Part shown: in pieces, positions 1 through 12,889 of the stretch
Position numbering within the stretch: the stretch's first letter is position 1
How the letters are laid out: every line of letters starts with the position of its first letter
NCBI GenBank assembly: GCA_951799445.1
Contig: OX637288.1
Span: 47,631,288-47,695,287, forward strand
Source: Pseudisothecium myosuroides
Lineage: Eukaryota; Streptophyta; Bryopsida; Hypnales; Lembophyllaceae
Length of the DNA: 64,000 bases
Direction of reading: 5' to 3'
Made by a program: the position numbers and the translations under genes
The notes under the pieces: model-generated
Databases searched by the model: none
What the model was told of the DNA's origin: nothing
Seen by the model: the letters and a program-made list of their open reading frames with translations, nothing else

Positions 1-389
1 AAGAACATTCACATTTTGATGAAAGTGAATATATGAGCATCCAAATGGATGATTACAAATCAAGACATTATGCACTTAATTCCTAAGTGAAATAATGAGA
101 ATACTTTTGAAAAATTATAATAAATGATTGAAATTCTTCCAACATGCCTAAAATATTGATTTATGGAAAGCATTCTATCTTCTTTTCACTGATGTATATA
201 TATTTATATGAATTTTCTTTAATGAATAGTAATTGGATGAAGTTCAATTTTTACAACATTCACCACCATTTGGAAGCTAGGGTGAATTGACCCCATCATT
301 GCCCCTTTAGAAAATACTAGAATTTTTATTTGCAACTCATGAAAAAAATTTGTAAATTTTGAATTCATATTTGCAATTAGAGGTCCCAA
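1..389. other. AT-rich intergenic, no gene seen
   Basis: No convincing reading frame, RNA gene or clear repeat was seen in this AT-rich stretch. It leads into the diverged repeat block that begins near position 390. Confidence 0.5.
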
Positions 390-2370
390 ATTAGTCTAGA
401 TAGATGAAGAAATACCAAAAAATATACAAAATACAGGGTTTTTTTTTACATTTACTTTGGGTTGGGACAATGAGAGGGCCAATTCTCCTTGGCCCCACTT
501 GGATGGATAATTGAGCATTCCAAGGTTAATATAATAGATACTAGTTTGTCCTATGCTAATGCCACTGTCAAAATAAATGTAAAAATAATTTTCTAAATTT
601 AGAAAAACTTTGAAATTCAATCATTTTCACACTGTAGGTTGAAATGCCATGAAACAAAGCCTGTACATCCCTCCTCACAATGTGCTTTCCGACAGTACTA
701 AGAATGTGACCAAGGGACGCACATTTTCAAAGATCCCAACATAACAAACAATCTAACTTAAGGTATGAACTAGTGTACCCTATGTTGTTACCACAGTCAA
801 AATAAAAGTAAAAGTAATTTTTTAATTTTTTAATTCATAATAAAAAACTTTGAAGTTTAATATCTTTTTTTCAGTGATTTGGAACGCCACAAAACAAAGC
901 TTGTGCACCCCTCCTTGCAGAGAACTTTTTAATGGTATGAAGCACACAACTGGGGGACTAAAGCCTAGGAGATTTCACCGTATCAAACAAATCAAATAAA
1001 TGAACAACCTCACTTAACCCCTAAAGGACCAAGCCATTTTCAGGCTCCAAAACCACTGAAAACTGCCATTTCTGTTGCGATCACTCCCTAAACCCAAAAA
1101 ACTTTTTTTTACAATCTAACCATAGGATCTTGAACTTCACTTGTCTCAGATTATGTGGTAAAAATTTCAAGACATTTGACCGTTCCGATTGGAAGATATT
1201 AGCATTCAAAGTTGGAAAAAAAAGTTTTTTTGAACTGTTTCCTGCAATTTCAGATGACTTTGACGGCCATTTGTGGATTTTTTTTGCACTACACAACAAA
1301 AAGTTGTAATTTTTTATGTTGAACATTTGAGTTGAGAGTCGGGAAATTTTTTTTTCAAAATGTCAAACCTTGATTTTCACATATAAAAAAATTGGTAAAT
1401 AGAAGTAGGTCCAAAATTGAACGAAACACTAATTGTTAATAGCTCTTAGGTGGAATTAAAACAACATAATTCCAATGGTGGGATTGTTCTTGCAAACAAA
1501 CTTGACCTTGTCAAAAAAAAAAATTGAAAAAAATTGAAAATTGCATTCAAAAATGAATTCTATAAGTTAGTTTTTTTGAAGATGCTTAAATTGCCCGAAA
1601 AGCAAGATTGTCCATAACTTTCTCATTATTAGTCCAAATAGAATGAATCAAAGCTTCAGGTGTAGACAAAAACATGATCTTTGAGGAAAAAAAATAAAAA
1701 AAATAAAAATCTTTTTTTTGTGTTTTTTTTTCTGCCCGACGAACTGCTTTTTTGCTTTAGGATGGCATAACTTTTGCTCCCGGGCACCGATTGAAAAAAA
1801 AATTATATTTTTAGAGAGCTATTGTGATTCCCTATCTTCAAAAAAAGTTTCAAAAAATCAGATCAAAATTTGAGGTCACACGGGCCTGCCCGAAATCCCA
1901 AGTGTCCCCTGAGGGGACTTTGGTCCTTTAGGGGTTAAGGTATAGACTTTGAAATTCAGTAACTTATAAACCATAGGCCCAAACGCTACAAAACAAAGCC
2001 CGCACAATCCTTCTTATAGAGAATTTTTTGACAGTACAAAGCACGCAACCAAGGGACTCAAGGTTTAGAAGATCCCACTGTATCAAACAAACAAAACAAA
2101 CAACCTCACTTAATAAGGTATGGACCGTAGTATGCCCTGTGCCGTTGCTACAACCAAAATATAACTAAAAGTAATTTTCTAATTTTTTAATTCATATAAA
2201 CTTTGAAAATCCATATCTTTCACACCTTAGGTTCAATGCCATGAACAAAGCATGTGCACCCCTCCTTGTCGAGGGCTTTCCAACAGTACCAAGAACCGCA
2301 CTCGAGGGACGTGCGGTTCCAAAGATTTCAACATAATCAACAAACAAATATCCTAACTTAAAATAATTGG
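390..2370. repeat. Diverged tandem repeat block (~250-bp units)
   Basis: The same phrases recur at about 540-760, 760-1010, 1940-2110 and 2120-2360. Each unit runs through a 'CAAAATAAAAGTAAAAGTAA' type tract, then 'AAACTTTGAA', then 'AACAAAGC.TGTGCACCCCTCCTTG', then 'CAACCAAGGGAC'. The copies are clearly diverged from one another. The block is split by the TTAA-flanked element at 1018-1934. The same family occurs in reverse orientation around 26.7-29.1 kb. No coding function is apparent; short frames here are chance ORFs. Confidence 0.65.
1018..1934. mobile_element. TTAA-flanked non-autonomous element, copy 1 (piggyBac-like MITE)
   Basis: The element is flanked by TTAA at 1014-1017 and 1935-1938. 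The left end reads CCCCTAAAGGACCAAG and the right end is its inverted match (TTGGTCCTTTAGGGG). The interior is AT-rich, has no transposase ORF, and is closely similar to the copies at 45016-45937 (inverted) and 59148-60071. A TTAA target duplication with C-rich CCCY termini is the hallmark of the piggyBac superfamily; assignment is by termini only. It sits inside the diverged tandem repeats and is therefore younger than them. Confidence 0.75.
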
Positions 2371-3072
2371 ATGGATGGATGAATAAATAGATTCTGGTAA
2401 ATCTATCATGTTCAAGTTGTCAGGTCACTCAAACTAAATTTCAAAAACGCCTTACTAATCATATTAAGAAATTCATCATTCCATATATTGATAAGCTTTC
2501 CATTGTAGTTTACATTAGTTAAAATCCCTTGAACCAATAGTAGAAGAGGAGGACTATTTATATTCTCTATCCTGTATATATAGTTTCAAACCTACTTTAA
2601 ATATATTCACTTCTCCTACTTTGGTTTTACAACCTTCCGTAGTTGTGTTTTCTATTCCCAACAACAAGTCAAATCCGAGTCCTTCCTCGGCGACCTGCAA
2701 ACCCGCGACCCGCGGGCTCCGAAGCCCGTGACCAAGAGCCCCTTATCCCCTGCAATTCTTGTTGCTGCAGCGGTGCCTTCCTGAACCCAATTGCACACTG
2801 CACCCCTGCGCCACCTCCATCGTCATCAGCTTCAGGGGAGAGGCTTCCAGGCCCTTCCGAAGCCCTCTCCTGGAGTCGACGTCTCCAGCGGTGGCCGCAT
2901 CACTATTAATTAAGTCACAGTTCGCGTCGACTGTTTTGGTGCATTTTTGCGGACGTAGGGTTTCGGAATTCGGGAAGGTTTAAGCGATTTTGTAGAATAC
3001 AGCGGTGGATTGGGGGTTTCAGAGATTCGAACAATTGTGAAACTGTAGGTGGGTGCATTGAGCGAGCGATCC
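2371..3072 (+). promoter_or_regulatory. Presumed ClpC promoter and 5' leader
   Basis: AT-rich DNA with TATA-like runs at about 2554-2562 and 2576-2583 gives way near 2690 to a GC- and CpG-rich stretch running into the ClpC start codon at 3073. Frames in this stretch (for example 2643-2909) are open only because it is GC-rich; they resemble leader sequence and not a protein. The position of the transcription start is inference. Confidence 0.4.
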
Positions 3073-6000
3073 ATGGCGACGATGGCGCACTCTTTGACGC
3101 TTCCGTCTGTGCGTTTAGCGTCGCCTGTTGGTCAGCTCCATGGCGGTGCCAAGAGCAAGAGACGAGCGGCACCTGCGAGGGTGGCATTCGTGGGGAGGCG
3201 GAATGTGCAGGCTAGTTTGCGTATTAGTACTCCGTTTCAATCGTTTTCAGGGATGCGCACGGCTTCCGTGATTGATTCCTTGACTGTGAAACAAGGAAAG
3301 GATTTCAAGTCCGTGGTGGCGAACGCCACCGCTTTGTCGAAGCGGAGCGGGGCGTCGAGAGCTGTGACGACTGCCATGTTTGAGCGGTTCACGGAGAAGG
3401 CCATCAAGGTCATCATGTTGGCGCAGGAAGAAGCCCGGCGCTTGGGGCACAATTTCGTTGGCACGGAGCAAATTTTGCTGGGGCTCATTGGGGAAGGCAC
3501 TGGGATTGCTGCCAAGGTGTTGAAGTCCATGGGAGTGAATTTGAAGGAGGCCCGTGTGGAGGTGGAGAAGATCATCGGTCGGGGAAGCGGATTCGTGGCT
3601 GTTGAGATCCCCTTCACTCCCCGGGCGAAGCGTGTCCTGGAGCTTTCACTGGAAGAAGCCAGGCAACTCGGTAAGTGCATCTGCTTTGGGCCATGTATCA
3701 ATTTGATCGGATTCTGGAATTTTTGAAAGACTACCAGGAGAGGTGTCGGAGTTGCCGCAAAGCAAAGTGAGTGGAGTGACTGAAGCCCTTGACGCTGGAA
3801 TGCAGGTCACAACTACATTGGAACCGAGCATTTGCTGCTTGGACTGCTAAGAGAGGGTGAGGGTGTGGCCGCCCGAGTTCTTGAGAATCTTGGAGCGGAA
3901 CCCAGCAACATTCGCACGCAGGTATTGAGGCTACATTTTCATTTCTTTTTGACGGGGAAGGCATATTTCCCTGGCAGAGACATCATGAATCTTGGTTCGG
4001 GTGGTTTTGGCCCCCGACTTCTTAAACCCTACTAGAGGGTTAAGCGTGTTACGAAGACATAATACAATGTTCTTGAGAGGGATGAAACATTCATTGGAGT
4101 AGTGAGTTTTAGTCATTTGTATGATCGGGTTTGAAGAAAGAATTGGGACACTTTGAGTTGAGTGAGGGTTTCCAGGGGTTTAACAAGAGGTTTTACGATT
4201 TTGATAGGTGATTCGAATGGTCGGCGAGAACACCGAGGCTGTTGGAGTGGGCGGTGGCAGCGGCAGCAGTGGCAACAAGATGCCCACTTTGGAGGAGTAT
4301 GGAACCAATCTGACCAAGCTTGCCGAAGAGGTACGCAGTGCTGTGCCGAAATGGAGTTGTACATGTTAAAGATTTGATGGTCGACCTCGCGAAATGAAGC
4401 TTTGTGTGTTGGATCCATTGTTGTTGTGTGCAGGGTCAAGAGGGTTCATTTTGTGTTATTTATGGCCTCTAGTGATTTGTATGTTCTCATTCGGAGGATT
4501 GGATTTCTTGTTTGCCTGAAGCAAACGAATTTTTAAATTTGATGCAGGGAAAGCTAGATCCAGTCGTCGGAAGAATTGCGCAGATCGAGCGGGTGACTCA
4601 GATTCTGGGCCGTAGAACGAAGAACAATCCATGCCTCATCGGAGAGCCCGGTGTGGGAAAGACCGCCGTTGCCGAGGGGTTGGCCCAGAGAATCGCATCC
4701 GGGGATGTGCCCGAGACGATCGAGGGCAAGAAGGTGATCACGCTGGACATGGGGTTGTTGGTTGCCGGAACCAAGTACAGGGGAGAGTTCGAGGAGAGGC
4801 TGAAGAAGTTGATGGAAGAGATCAAGCAGGCAGATGACATCATCCTGATGATCGACGAGGTGCACACGCTGATTGGTGCGGGTGCCGCAGAGGGCGCTAT
4901 CGACGCCGCCAACATCTTGAAGCCCGCTTTGGCTCGTGGTGAATTGCAGGTACTGCCAAGACCAACGGAATCATGAGTTTGTGTGTGTTTGTCCCTTTGA
5001 TGGGAGGTCTGGTCTTATTTCTCGTGGTAGGGCTAGGATGTCCTTTTCTATGAAGCTAGTTCTGTGGATTTGATCCCCTCAGAGTGGAGAGCAAGAAATT
5101 TTCTTAGATCTTGGCTCTGTTTGTCTGTCACTCCTTAACACACCTGTGGGTTGTGTGCAGTGCATTGGAGCAACCACACTGGATGAGTACAGGAAGCATA
5201 TCGAGAAGGACCCTGCGTTGGAGCGTCGTTTCCAGCCCGTGCTGGTTCCAGAGCCCACCGTGGAGGAGACGATCGACATTCTGAAGGGGTTGAGGGAGAG
5301 ATACGAGATTCACCACAAACTGCGTTACACCGATGAGGCGTTGGTGGCAGCTGCTCAGCTCTCTTACCAGTACATCAGGTTTGTGTGGATGTGTGTGTCG
5401 TACGATGCGATTTTATTCGAGCTGACGATGAATCAGTGTCATCATTTGGATTGGTTCTGGAGTGAATGACGCTGAGTGTAAGTGTGGCGGTGTTGTTCCA
5501 CCTTAGGTACTATGCAGTGCAGATTAGTGGATATTGAATGGAATTCGTTCAGAAAAGTGTGTCTGATGGGTATTTTACCGTTTGTGCAGCGATCGCTTTT
5601 TGCCCGACAAGGCCATTGATCTGATCGATGAGGCTGGTTCCCGAGTGAGGCTGAGGCATGCGCAGGTACGGTTCTCACGAGTGATATGTGGAGTGCTTTT
5701 GAGGATTTATGCCCTTCGGGCTTTTCAGTCGTTGAATGAACGTTTCTCAGCCCCCTTCTGAGTGTGTTCGCTGTTCTTGGATATGTACGTGCTTTCAGCT
5801 CTCGAACTAGGAACTAACAGTCTTTGTGCTCATCAGCTACCCGAAGAGGCAAGGGAACTTGACAAGGAACTGCGTGGGGTGACGAAGGAGAAGAACGAAG
5901 CCGTTCGTGGCCAGGATTTTGAGAAGGTTAGTGTTAAGGATGAAATTGGCAGTGTCTTTTTTATTGTACCTGTTGTTATCTAGTCCTGTAAGCAGATACA

Positions 6001-7405
6001 GTCTTGTTAATAGACTGATGTATACGTTGCACTCGTGTTTTGATGTCGTCGTGACCATCTGGGTTTGGTTGTGGTTGCAGGCTGGGGAGTTGAGGGACCG
6101 CGAGATGGAGCTCAAGGCTCAAATATCGTCCTTTGTGGAGAAGGGCAAGGAGCAGTTGAAGGCGGAGAGCGAGACTGGCGACGTGGGCCCGACTGTGGAG
6201 GAATCTGACATCCAGCAGATTGTAGCTGCGTGGACCGGAATTCCCATGGAGAAGGTGTCCAGCGACGAGTCGGACCGTCTGCTGAAGATGGAAGACACGC
6301 TGCACACCCGAGTCATCGGGCAGGACGAGGCCGTGAAGGCCATCAGTCGTGCCATTCGAAGAGCGCGTGTGGGACTGAAGAACCCCAACCGTCCCATTGC
6401 CAGTTTCATCTTCTCCGGCCCCACCGGTGTGGGCAAGTCGGAGCTGGCAAAGGCTTTGGCTTCCTATTACTTCGGTTCCGAGGAGGCCATGGTCCGACTG
6501 GACATGTCCGAGTTCATGGAGAGGCACACGGTGTCGAAGCTGATCGGGTCTCCTCCCGGGTACGTGGGTTACAGCGAAGGAGGCCAGTTGACAGAAGCGG
6601 TACGCAGAAGGCCGTACACGGTGATTCTTTTCGACGAGATCGAGAAGGCGCACCCCGACGTGTTCAACATGATGCTCCAGATTTTGGAGGATGGGCGTTT
6701 GACGGACAGCAAGGGGCGAACGGTTGACTTCAAGAACACTCTGCTGATCATGACCTCGAATGTGGGAAGCAGCGTGATCGAGAAAGGCGGCGGTGGCATC
6801 GGTTTCCAGTTGGACTACGGTGAGAGGGATTCGAGCTACAACCGCATCAAGAGTCTGGTGAACGAGGAGCTGAAGCAGTACTTCAGGCCGGAGTTTTTGA
6901 ACAGGCTGGACGAGATCATCGTGTTCAGGCAATTGACGAAGTTGGAGGTCAAGGAGATCGCGGACATCATGTTGAAGGAGGTGTTTGAGCGTCTGAAGAA
7001 GAAGGAGATCGACCTTCAGGTTTGCTGCTGAGATTCTTGGATTAACTGGTGCTGGATTGTTCCGTATGAGGAATGCATTGTACTGGTTGGTGAAAGTTGC
7101 ATAGTTTTACGTGCGGCGTAGTGATGATGCTGACATTGGTGTGACGGGTGCAGGTGACGGAGAGGTTCAGGGACCGTGTTGTGGACGAAGGGTACAGCCC
7201 GAGTTATGGAGCCCGGCCATTGAGGCGAGCGATCATGAGGCTGTTGGAGGACAGCATGGCGGAGCGCATGCTTGCTGGCGAGATCAAGGAGGGCGATTCA
7301 GCCATCATCGATGTGGATAGCGAAGGCGGTGTGACAGTGTTGAATGGCACCACTGGAACCTCGTCGAACACTGTGATAGACGTGGCCCCATCTGGCATCG
7401 CCTAA
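3073..7405 (+). CDS. ClpC: Chloroplast ClpC (Hsp93) AAA+ chaperone of the Clp protease, 9 exons
   Basis: This is the stromal Hsp100 ATPase that unfolds proteins for the ClpP/R protease and assists protein import. Coding exons: 3073-3670, 3806-3921, 4208-4330, 4548-4949, 5161-5378, 5590-5665, 5837-5926, 6081-7019 and 7154-7405. All introns are GT-AG and phases agree, giving about 937 residues, normal for ClpC. The ATG at 3073 was chosen because the frame upstream lacks an in-frame ATG. Residues 1-95 are Ser/Arg-rich, like a transit peptide. A double Clp-N repeat follows. D1 has Walker [10 protein letters not shown] (~311) and Walker [10 protein letters not shown] (~377). The UVR-type middle segment spans ~512-550. 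D2 has Walker [10 protein letters not shown] (~654) and [11 protein letters not shown] (~722). The ClpP-binding loop GIGFQ lies near 780. No disruption was seen, and it is the only clearly intact host gene here. Confidence 0.97.
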
Positions 7406-8573
7406 AACCCCTCAAAAGGTGACGCGGGGTTTTTACTTATTAGGTTTGGAGGCTGTGGTCTACTAGGCCTGATAGATTCAGGAACATAGTTGAAGCCCCT
7501 CTGTAATCATAGGGTAGAGTGGTTCGGAATAGCAACGAAAGAGTGGGAAGGGAGTTCATTAATGCCCCTTTCTCACCGAGGAGGATTTTTTTTGCATTCG
7601 CCCATCTCTTGTATATTCTGGCGAGTGGTCCGCAAGGTCATTGCCCGTTACGTCAGGAGATCTGACTATTACCGATGTCTGAAGAGCAAGCTCTTCATGT
7701 TCTTTATGTTTTATCGCAAGGTAATTTGACACCCGCATTGGGAAGGGTATCTACTTTCTGTGGTTTGCTTGTTTCCTCTGCAGTGTCCTGGTACCCTCCA
7801 AGAAGTCTTGCAATCCCCATTGTGAAGTCCTTCAAATTTTTCCTTTTAAATTGCACTTATAGAATATCCTATCAAAATTATCTTATTAAATCTATTTCTT
7901 TAGGAAAACTTAACCAACAAATGAAATTTTAATGTCCAATTATAGGAACTCTATTTTTGGTGAATTATTTTATTTGTTTTCATGGTATTACATAATAATT
8001 AATTGAAAAATATATGTAATGACTTTTTAAGACATGTACAATATTTAGGAAACATCATTGTGCACATCTTTCATGTTCTAAAGACTTGCACTATACAGGT
8101 AAAATTTTCCTCTATGTGGCTTTAATGTATTTTGCAATTTTCTTTCATACATGTTGCTTTAATGTATTTTGCAATTTTCTTTCATACATGTTGAAGGCAA
8201 ATGTATTAAGCAAAAATGTGAACAAATGTTGTCAAATAGGGTATCATTAGAAAGCTATAGTATTGTAGAATCCTACTGTAACATAAATATTACATTATGT
8301 CTTCCTCACTAGGAACTACTTTGCAACAAAGTGGTACATCTACAACCACCTTGAGCTGCTATTATAGCTTCCTTTCAATTTGGCATTGTAGAAATTAACT
8401 TTTAGATATTTTTTTGAGGTATATCCTCCCATGCCAAGTTCATTGATGTCTACATTTGATCTTTATTATAGAGTCTACATCTTTTTTATACTTATCTTCG
8501 ACTTGCTTCCATATGTTTTCTATAGGATTGAGGGTCAAAAGAACTTGGTGGCCATTTAATGAATTCTACATTA
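7406..8573. other. ClpC 3' flank, no gene; 37-bp tandem duplication
   Basis: No coding sequence was recognised. A 37-bp unit beginning GCTTTAATGTATTTTGC is perfectly duplicated in tandem at about 8119-8192. The segment around 7890-8070 is a diverged relative of the arm of the foldback at 10829-11703, sharing 'TTTTTGGTGAATT' and 'CATGGTATTACATAATA' type phrases. Confidence 0.5.
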
Positions 8574-8858
8574 AGGTAGCAGCACCCATAACCGTCATAT
8601 TAAGGATTTGAACATGGTTGTTACTAATAAACATTTAGAAAATATAGGATCCTATTAGCAAGAGAAAAAATAATGCATGTGCACTTTTGAATGTATTATT
8701 TGGATATTATGAGAATAAGTTATGAATTTTTAAAGAGCCGATTGCAAATGTACCTAATACCACTAATATTCACATGTTATACATCCTTGTAATCACATCT
8801 ATTCACTTCTATAGATTTTCCAAGATTTTAGAGGTGATGGTTATGGGTGTTGCTACCT
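8574..8858. mobile_element. TA-flanked MITE, 285 bp
   Basis: The ends form terminal inverted repeats of about 25 bp. The left end starts AGGTAGCAGCACCCATAACC and the right end is its inverse with two differences. TA dinucleotides flank both ends (8572-8573 and 8859-8860). The size, the lack of an ORF and the TA duplication fit a Tc1/mariner-type (Stowaway-like) MITE. Family assignment is inference from the structure. Confidence 0.65.
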
Positions 8859-9416
8859 TATGTCATACTGCAAAGTCAACTATCATTACTTAGAACTTCA
8901 CAAACTTTATGAACTCCTAGCAACATCACATTCACAATATTTTAAACAAACATCACTTTTTTCTCACAAAACTTCTAGACTGTGTCTGCAAACAACAATC
9001 ATTAGAAGCATGCTTCCAGTAATGTTGATCCTCTCAATTCCAAAGCCGGTTGAAATCCACTACATGTGATCTCATACAATGAAGTTTTCAAGTGTAGTAT
9101 GGTACCTTTCAACTCAGCTTAGTATTTCCAAAATCAACCACCACTCACAAAGAGAGAGATTCAAAAAAAATGGAATGAGTGACAACAAAGTACATGACTC
9201 ACCTTGTCCAAGGCAAAAAATCTCAATCAAATATTTAAATTTACGTGCCACAAGTATGTTTTGTAATCAAATTACTTAGTTGAGAATGAGGCATGGGGGT
9301 GCAAGACTTCTTGGAGAGTATTGTATTCTCCAATACAGTACAAGAATCACTACAATCCAAGTTGTGGAAGATCTCCGAATACCCCAATACTATTGCATAT
9401 TACCTTTTGCATTAAC
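8859..9416. other. Intergenic, no gene seen
   Basis: Nothing beyond chance reading frames was found between the TA-flanked MITE and the small TTAA element. Confidence 0.45.
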
Positions 9417-9637
9417 CCTTAAACGTCGAAGGGGTGACCCTCGAAATCATCCTTTTCTATTACCGTGTGAATCATTAGCCTCCAAAATTGCAAAAGCACT
9501 CATTGCAAGTCAAACTACTACAGAAGATCTTCCCTTTCCAAAACAATTTTCGAGGATAAATAGTTGCACTTTTGTCCTATATAGTTTGATTCCCTGTAAT
9601 CCATTGGACCCAAAGTGTCTGCATCGTCGTTTAAGGG
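9417..9637. mobile_element. Small TTAA-flanked element, 221 bp
   Basis: TTAA flanks both sides (9413-9416 and 9638-9641). The termini are inverted repeats of CCCTTAAACGTCGA, with one mismatch. The terminal bases and the TTAA target fit the other TTAA elements in the window, but the interior is unrelated to the 0.9-kb copies. An open frame across it (9280-9657) looks coincidental. Confidence 0.6.
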
Positions 9638-9859
9638 TTAAGCTCCTTTCTGTTTGAAGCAACTAGTGTGGAAAAATGAACAGTTTTGCCTTGTAATTTT
9701 TCAGGAGAGATGAGAGCAAATTTTTTTCAAAGTAACCGTAAGATCTTATGAACTTCCCGTTCAATACGAATGGAATTTTTCAATTTGAGACGCCCTTGCC
9801 ATGATGACTTGTGGGGTTCCAAATCTGATTTCCAAATTTTTGTGGTGGACTTCCCAAGG

Positions 9860-10308
9860 TTGCCTGCATACTTCAAAAATCTCTCACAACCACCTTGATT
9901 GGATTTAGGATCTCATTTTTTCACATATTGTGTCATGAGGCTCACATTGTTATAATAGGCAGTTACTGCCTCTTTTGGGTGCATTGAAGTTGCCTGCATA
10001 CTTCAAAAATCTCTCACAACCACCTTGATTGGATTTAGGATCTCATTTTTTCACATATTGTGTCATGAGGCTCACATTGTTATAATAGGCAGTTACTGCC
10101 TCTTTTGGTGCATTGAGGTTGCCTACATACTTCAAAAATCACTCACAACCACCTTGATTGGATTTAGGATCTCATTTTTTCACATATTGTGTGTCATGAG
10201 GCTCACATTATTATAGTAGGAAGTTATTGCCTCTTTTGGGTGCATTGTGCATTGTGACAAACTGTATCACAATGCACCCAAAAGAGGCAATAACTGCCTA
10301 CTATAATA
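9860..10308. repeat. Three ~130-bp tandem repeats plus an inverted tail
   Basis: Units begin TTGCCTGCATACTTC at 9860 and 9990, and TTGCCTACATACTTC at 10119. The copies are nearly identical, so the array is young. At about 10271-10308 the unit end (AGGCAATAACTGCC and neighbours) recurs in reverse orientation, making a hairpin with the third copy. Confidence 0.8.
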
Positions 10309-10828
10309 TTGTATCCATACCTAGTATTCATTTTTGTATCCGTATCTATATTGGTATTTGGACGGCTCGAATTAAATCTCACAAAATCAACGGCTTGTGA
10401 TTTTTTGAGAAATCAACGGCAATTTCGAAGGTAAGCATTAAAAAAACAACCAATCAACGGACTTAAAAAATTTTGAAAGAAGGGGGGGCAACTAATACAA
10501 ACCAAGGTCGGCAGCCTCTTGGAGTACATTGTACAGTACACCAAAATCAAAGCTTCAGTTTACATTGTCAATATACTCTGTATTTTGTATTTGCAATGAC
10601 AATACCATGTCTGCATGGAATTAATATAAATTTTTGAACTAGAAAAAACAAACATCTTCTCAATCCAAACAGTAACTATATTGGAAAGAATTGTCATTTT
10701 CGACATATAACCATGTAACGTAGCCATGGACACTTATTAGTGTACTATGGTTGACAGAAAATACTTTCATGTAAGATAGAAGTGCTATTGTTCATCCTTG
10801 GAATTTTGTGCAAAAAGGGAAGACCTTG
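10309..10828. other. Intergenic, no gene seen
   Basis: AT-rich sequence without convincing coding potential or RNA genes. A short GGTCGGCAGCCTC motif at about 10506 also appears near 47260. Confidence 0.4.
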
Positions 10829-11703
10829 TACACTCAGTAAGGTCTACTTCATTTACGAACTGCCACTTTGAGGCATTCAAATTTCTTTGAACAATGTGTA
10901 GTACAATTGGCATATTTTTGATATACTTTTTATGCAATCCCAATCAAGCATACCAAATTTCAATTTCAAAAAAGCAAAATTCCATTTTGGGTGAATTTTC
11001 GAAGTCAATTTCCATGGTTTTACATAATATTTTATTGAAAACAATTAGTAATGAATTTTTAAAATTTGATTGCATAGATATGTAGGAAAAATTCATATGC
11101 ACGTCTTTCATATTAAAAAAAGGTCCCATTAAGTAACAAAAATATGAGCAAGAAAGACTTAAATGTAAAGTGTCATATGACCAAAATTTGTGAAATAGGT
11201 ATCCTTATACTTTAATTAGATTTTGCTATTTGATCCTCACACTATAACTAATTTTGTACATTTCAGCATGATGTTACAATTACTTTGCCAAAATCTTGTT
11301 AAAATATAAAGATATCTATTTCACAAATTTTGGTCATATGATCCTTTATATTTAACTCTTCCTTGTTCATATTTTTGTTACTCAATGAGGTATTTTTTAA
11401 TATGAAAGATGTGTGTATGGATGTTCCCTACATATCTATGCAATCAAATTTAAAAAAACTCATCACCAATTGTTTTCAATAAAATATTATATAAAACAAT
11501 AAAAATTGACTTCAAAAATTCACCAAAAATGGAATTTTGCTTTTTTGAAACTGAAATTTGGTATGCTTGATTGGAATTGCGTAAGAATTGGATGTTAATT
11601 ATGCAAGACAGAAAATTCCATTTTTTTTTTATACTTTGCAATTAAAATTGGAATGGCTCAAATCCGCAGTTTGTAAATGAAGTAGACCTTATTGTACAAT
11701 AGG
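10829..11703. mobile_element. ~875-bp foldback element
   Basis: Two long arms are inverted relative to each other. The left arm (from 'AAGGTCTACTTCATTTAC' at ~10840) pairs with the right arm ('GTAAATGAAGTAGACCTT' at ~11672-11690). Pairing continues inward through the AAAGCAAAATTCCATTTT segment to a centre near 11265, where 'TGACCAAAATTTGTGAAATA' is also inverted. The arms are moderately diverged. No ORF or target duplication could be assigned. A related single arm lies at 7890-8070. Confidence 0.65.
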
Positions 11704-12889
11704 TTGACCTCAAATGAGTACTTTCAGTTTTCTTATAGTAGATGATTCACACTATATAAAAAAATGATGATTTTCGTAGAGACCAGCTCGTCCTTACATG
11801 GTTAAGAGAATAAGAGGGATTTTTTTTTTTTAAATTTGAGAAAGTTATGCCCTTTCCTTGATCAATTTTCAAAAAGGCCACAAGGGATGCCCTTCCCTAG
11901 GTTGAGCAGGGTCTTTGCATCAGGTGGCAATGAGAGAGGTTGTGATCCTTTTTTCCCAAAAGATAAAGGTATGGCTGATCTGTGCTACAAATATGATTTT
12001 TTGTCAATATTTTTTTTCCACCATTACAATTTTATTTGTTTTCTGAAAGAAAAATTAATTTTCAAAATTTTAGGATCTATTTTAAGAATTCATTTCTACC
12101 GACCCTACTGATCCTACAACCATGGTATTTGGTGGTTCTGAAACTTTGAGAATCCCCGTACCGTATTAAGTAAACTTATGGTAAGTTCGCACTTGGACTT
12201 AGGGAAGAACGGTATTATAAAGATAAAACTCTAATAGAAGGAAGAAGTGCCTTTTTTTAATCTTGTTGCTATGGTGGACGTTGTTGTGAGAAGAAGGGTC
12301 ACTACATGGGGGAAAAAAGACCGACACGTTTAGACATGATAGAATTTTGTTCATTAGCAAGCGCCTTGAGTTACGAGATAGGCTACGTAATGCTACCGTG
12401 CTTGTCTTGGCGCTGGTGCTTGAGTTGCTTGATTGGAATTTTGTTGCATACTAAGGGTAGTAGCCCCTGCGTTGTTTGGTGAGTGGGAGCAACCCGTAGT
12501 AATAAAGACAAATCGAAGGCGACCAACACTTGTCTAGCTGGTTGCTGTAAATTTTGGAAGGCGGTGCAAAATTGAAATGTAATCAGACAGGGTGTATATT
12601 CTATTGCTAGGTACACTCTGAAACTAAATTGTGGGCTCTCGCATCACATTTTTGTCAAACAAGTAACTAACCACGCCTTCCCTAACAACAAAAACTAATC
12701 TAGGGAAATGAAGACATGACTGACTACTAATCAAATCTCATTGTGAAACAGAAACAGAAAACATCAACGCATTTAAGCATTGCCAGATCTAATTGAATGC
12801 ATGTGGACAATTTATAAGGAATGCGGGATTCCAATCCTTTCTTCATAATTCATTGCAAAATGAACCTAGAATCCTAGATATACCAGAAC
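11704..12889. other. Intergenic, no gene seen
   Basis: Short open frames exist (11836-12111 plus, 12383-12616 minus), but they lack a recognisable domain, splice context or composition contrast. Nothing can be annotated with support. Confidence 0.4.

Noticed and set aside
1081..1326. Short frame shared by the TTAA elements (also at 45628-45846)
   Set aside because: It recurs only because the elements are copies; no ATG-to-stop conservation between copies and no domain.
2643..2983. Open frames just upstream of ClpC
   Set aside because: Overlapping frames in a GC-rich leader, low complexity, no domain; leader sequence is the simpler reading.
3237..3701. Long minus-strand frame inside ClpC exon 1 (and similar at 5976-6932)
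   Set aside because: Antisense shadow of GC-rich coding exons; no domain and the plus strand is clearly ClpC.
9280..9657. 125-codon frame spanning the small TTAA element
   Set aside because: The frame crosses the element borders and has no domain.
9860..10308. CRISPR-like array
   Set aside because: Repeats are adjacent with no spacers, in a plant nuclear context; simple tandem duplication.
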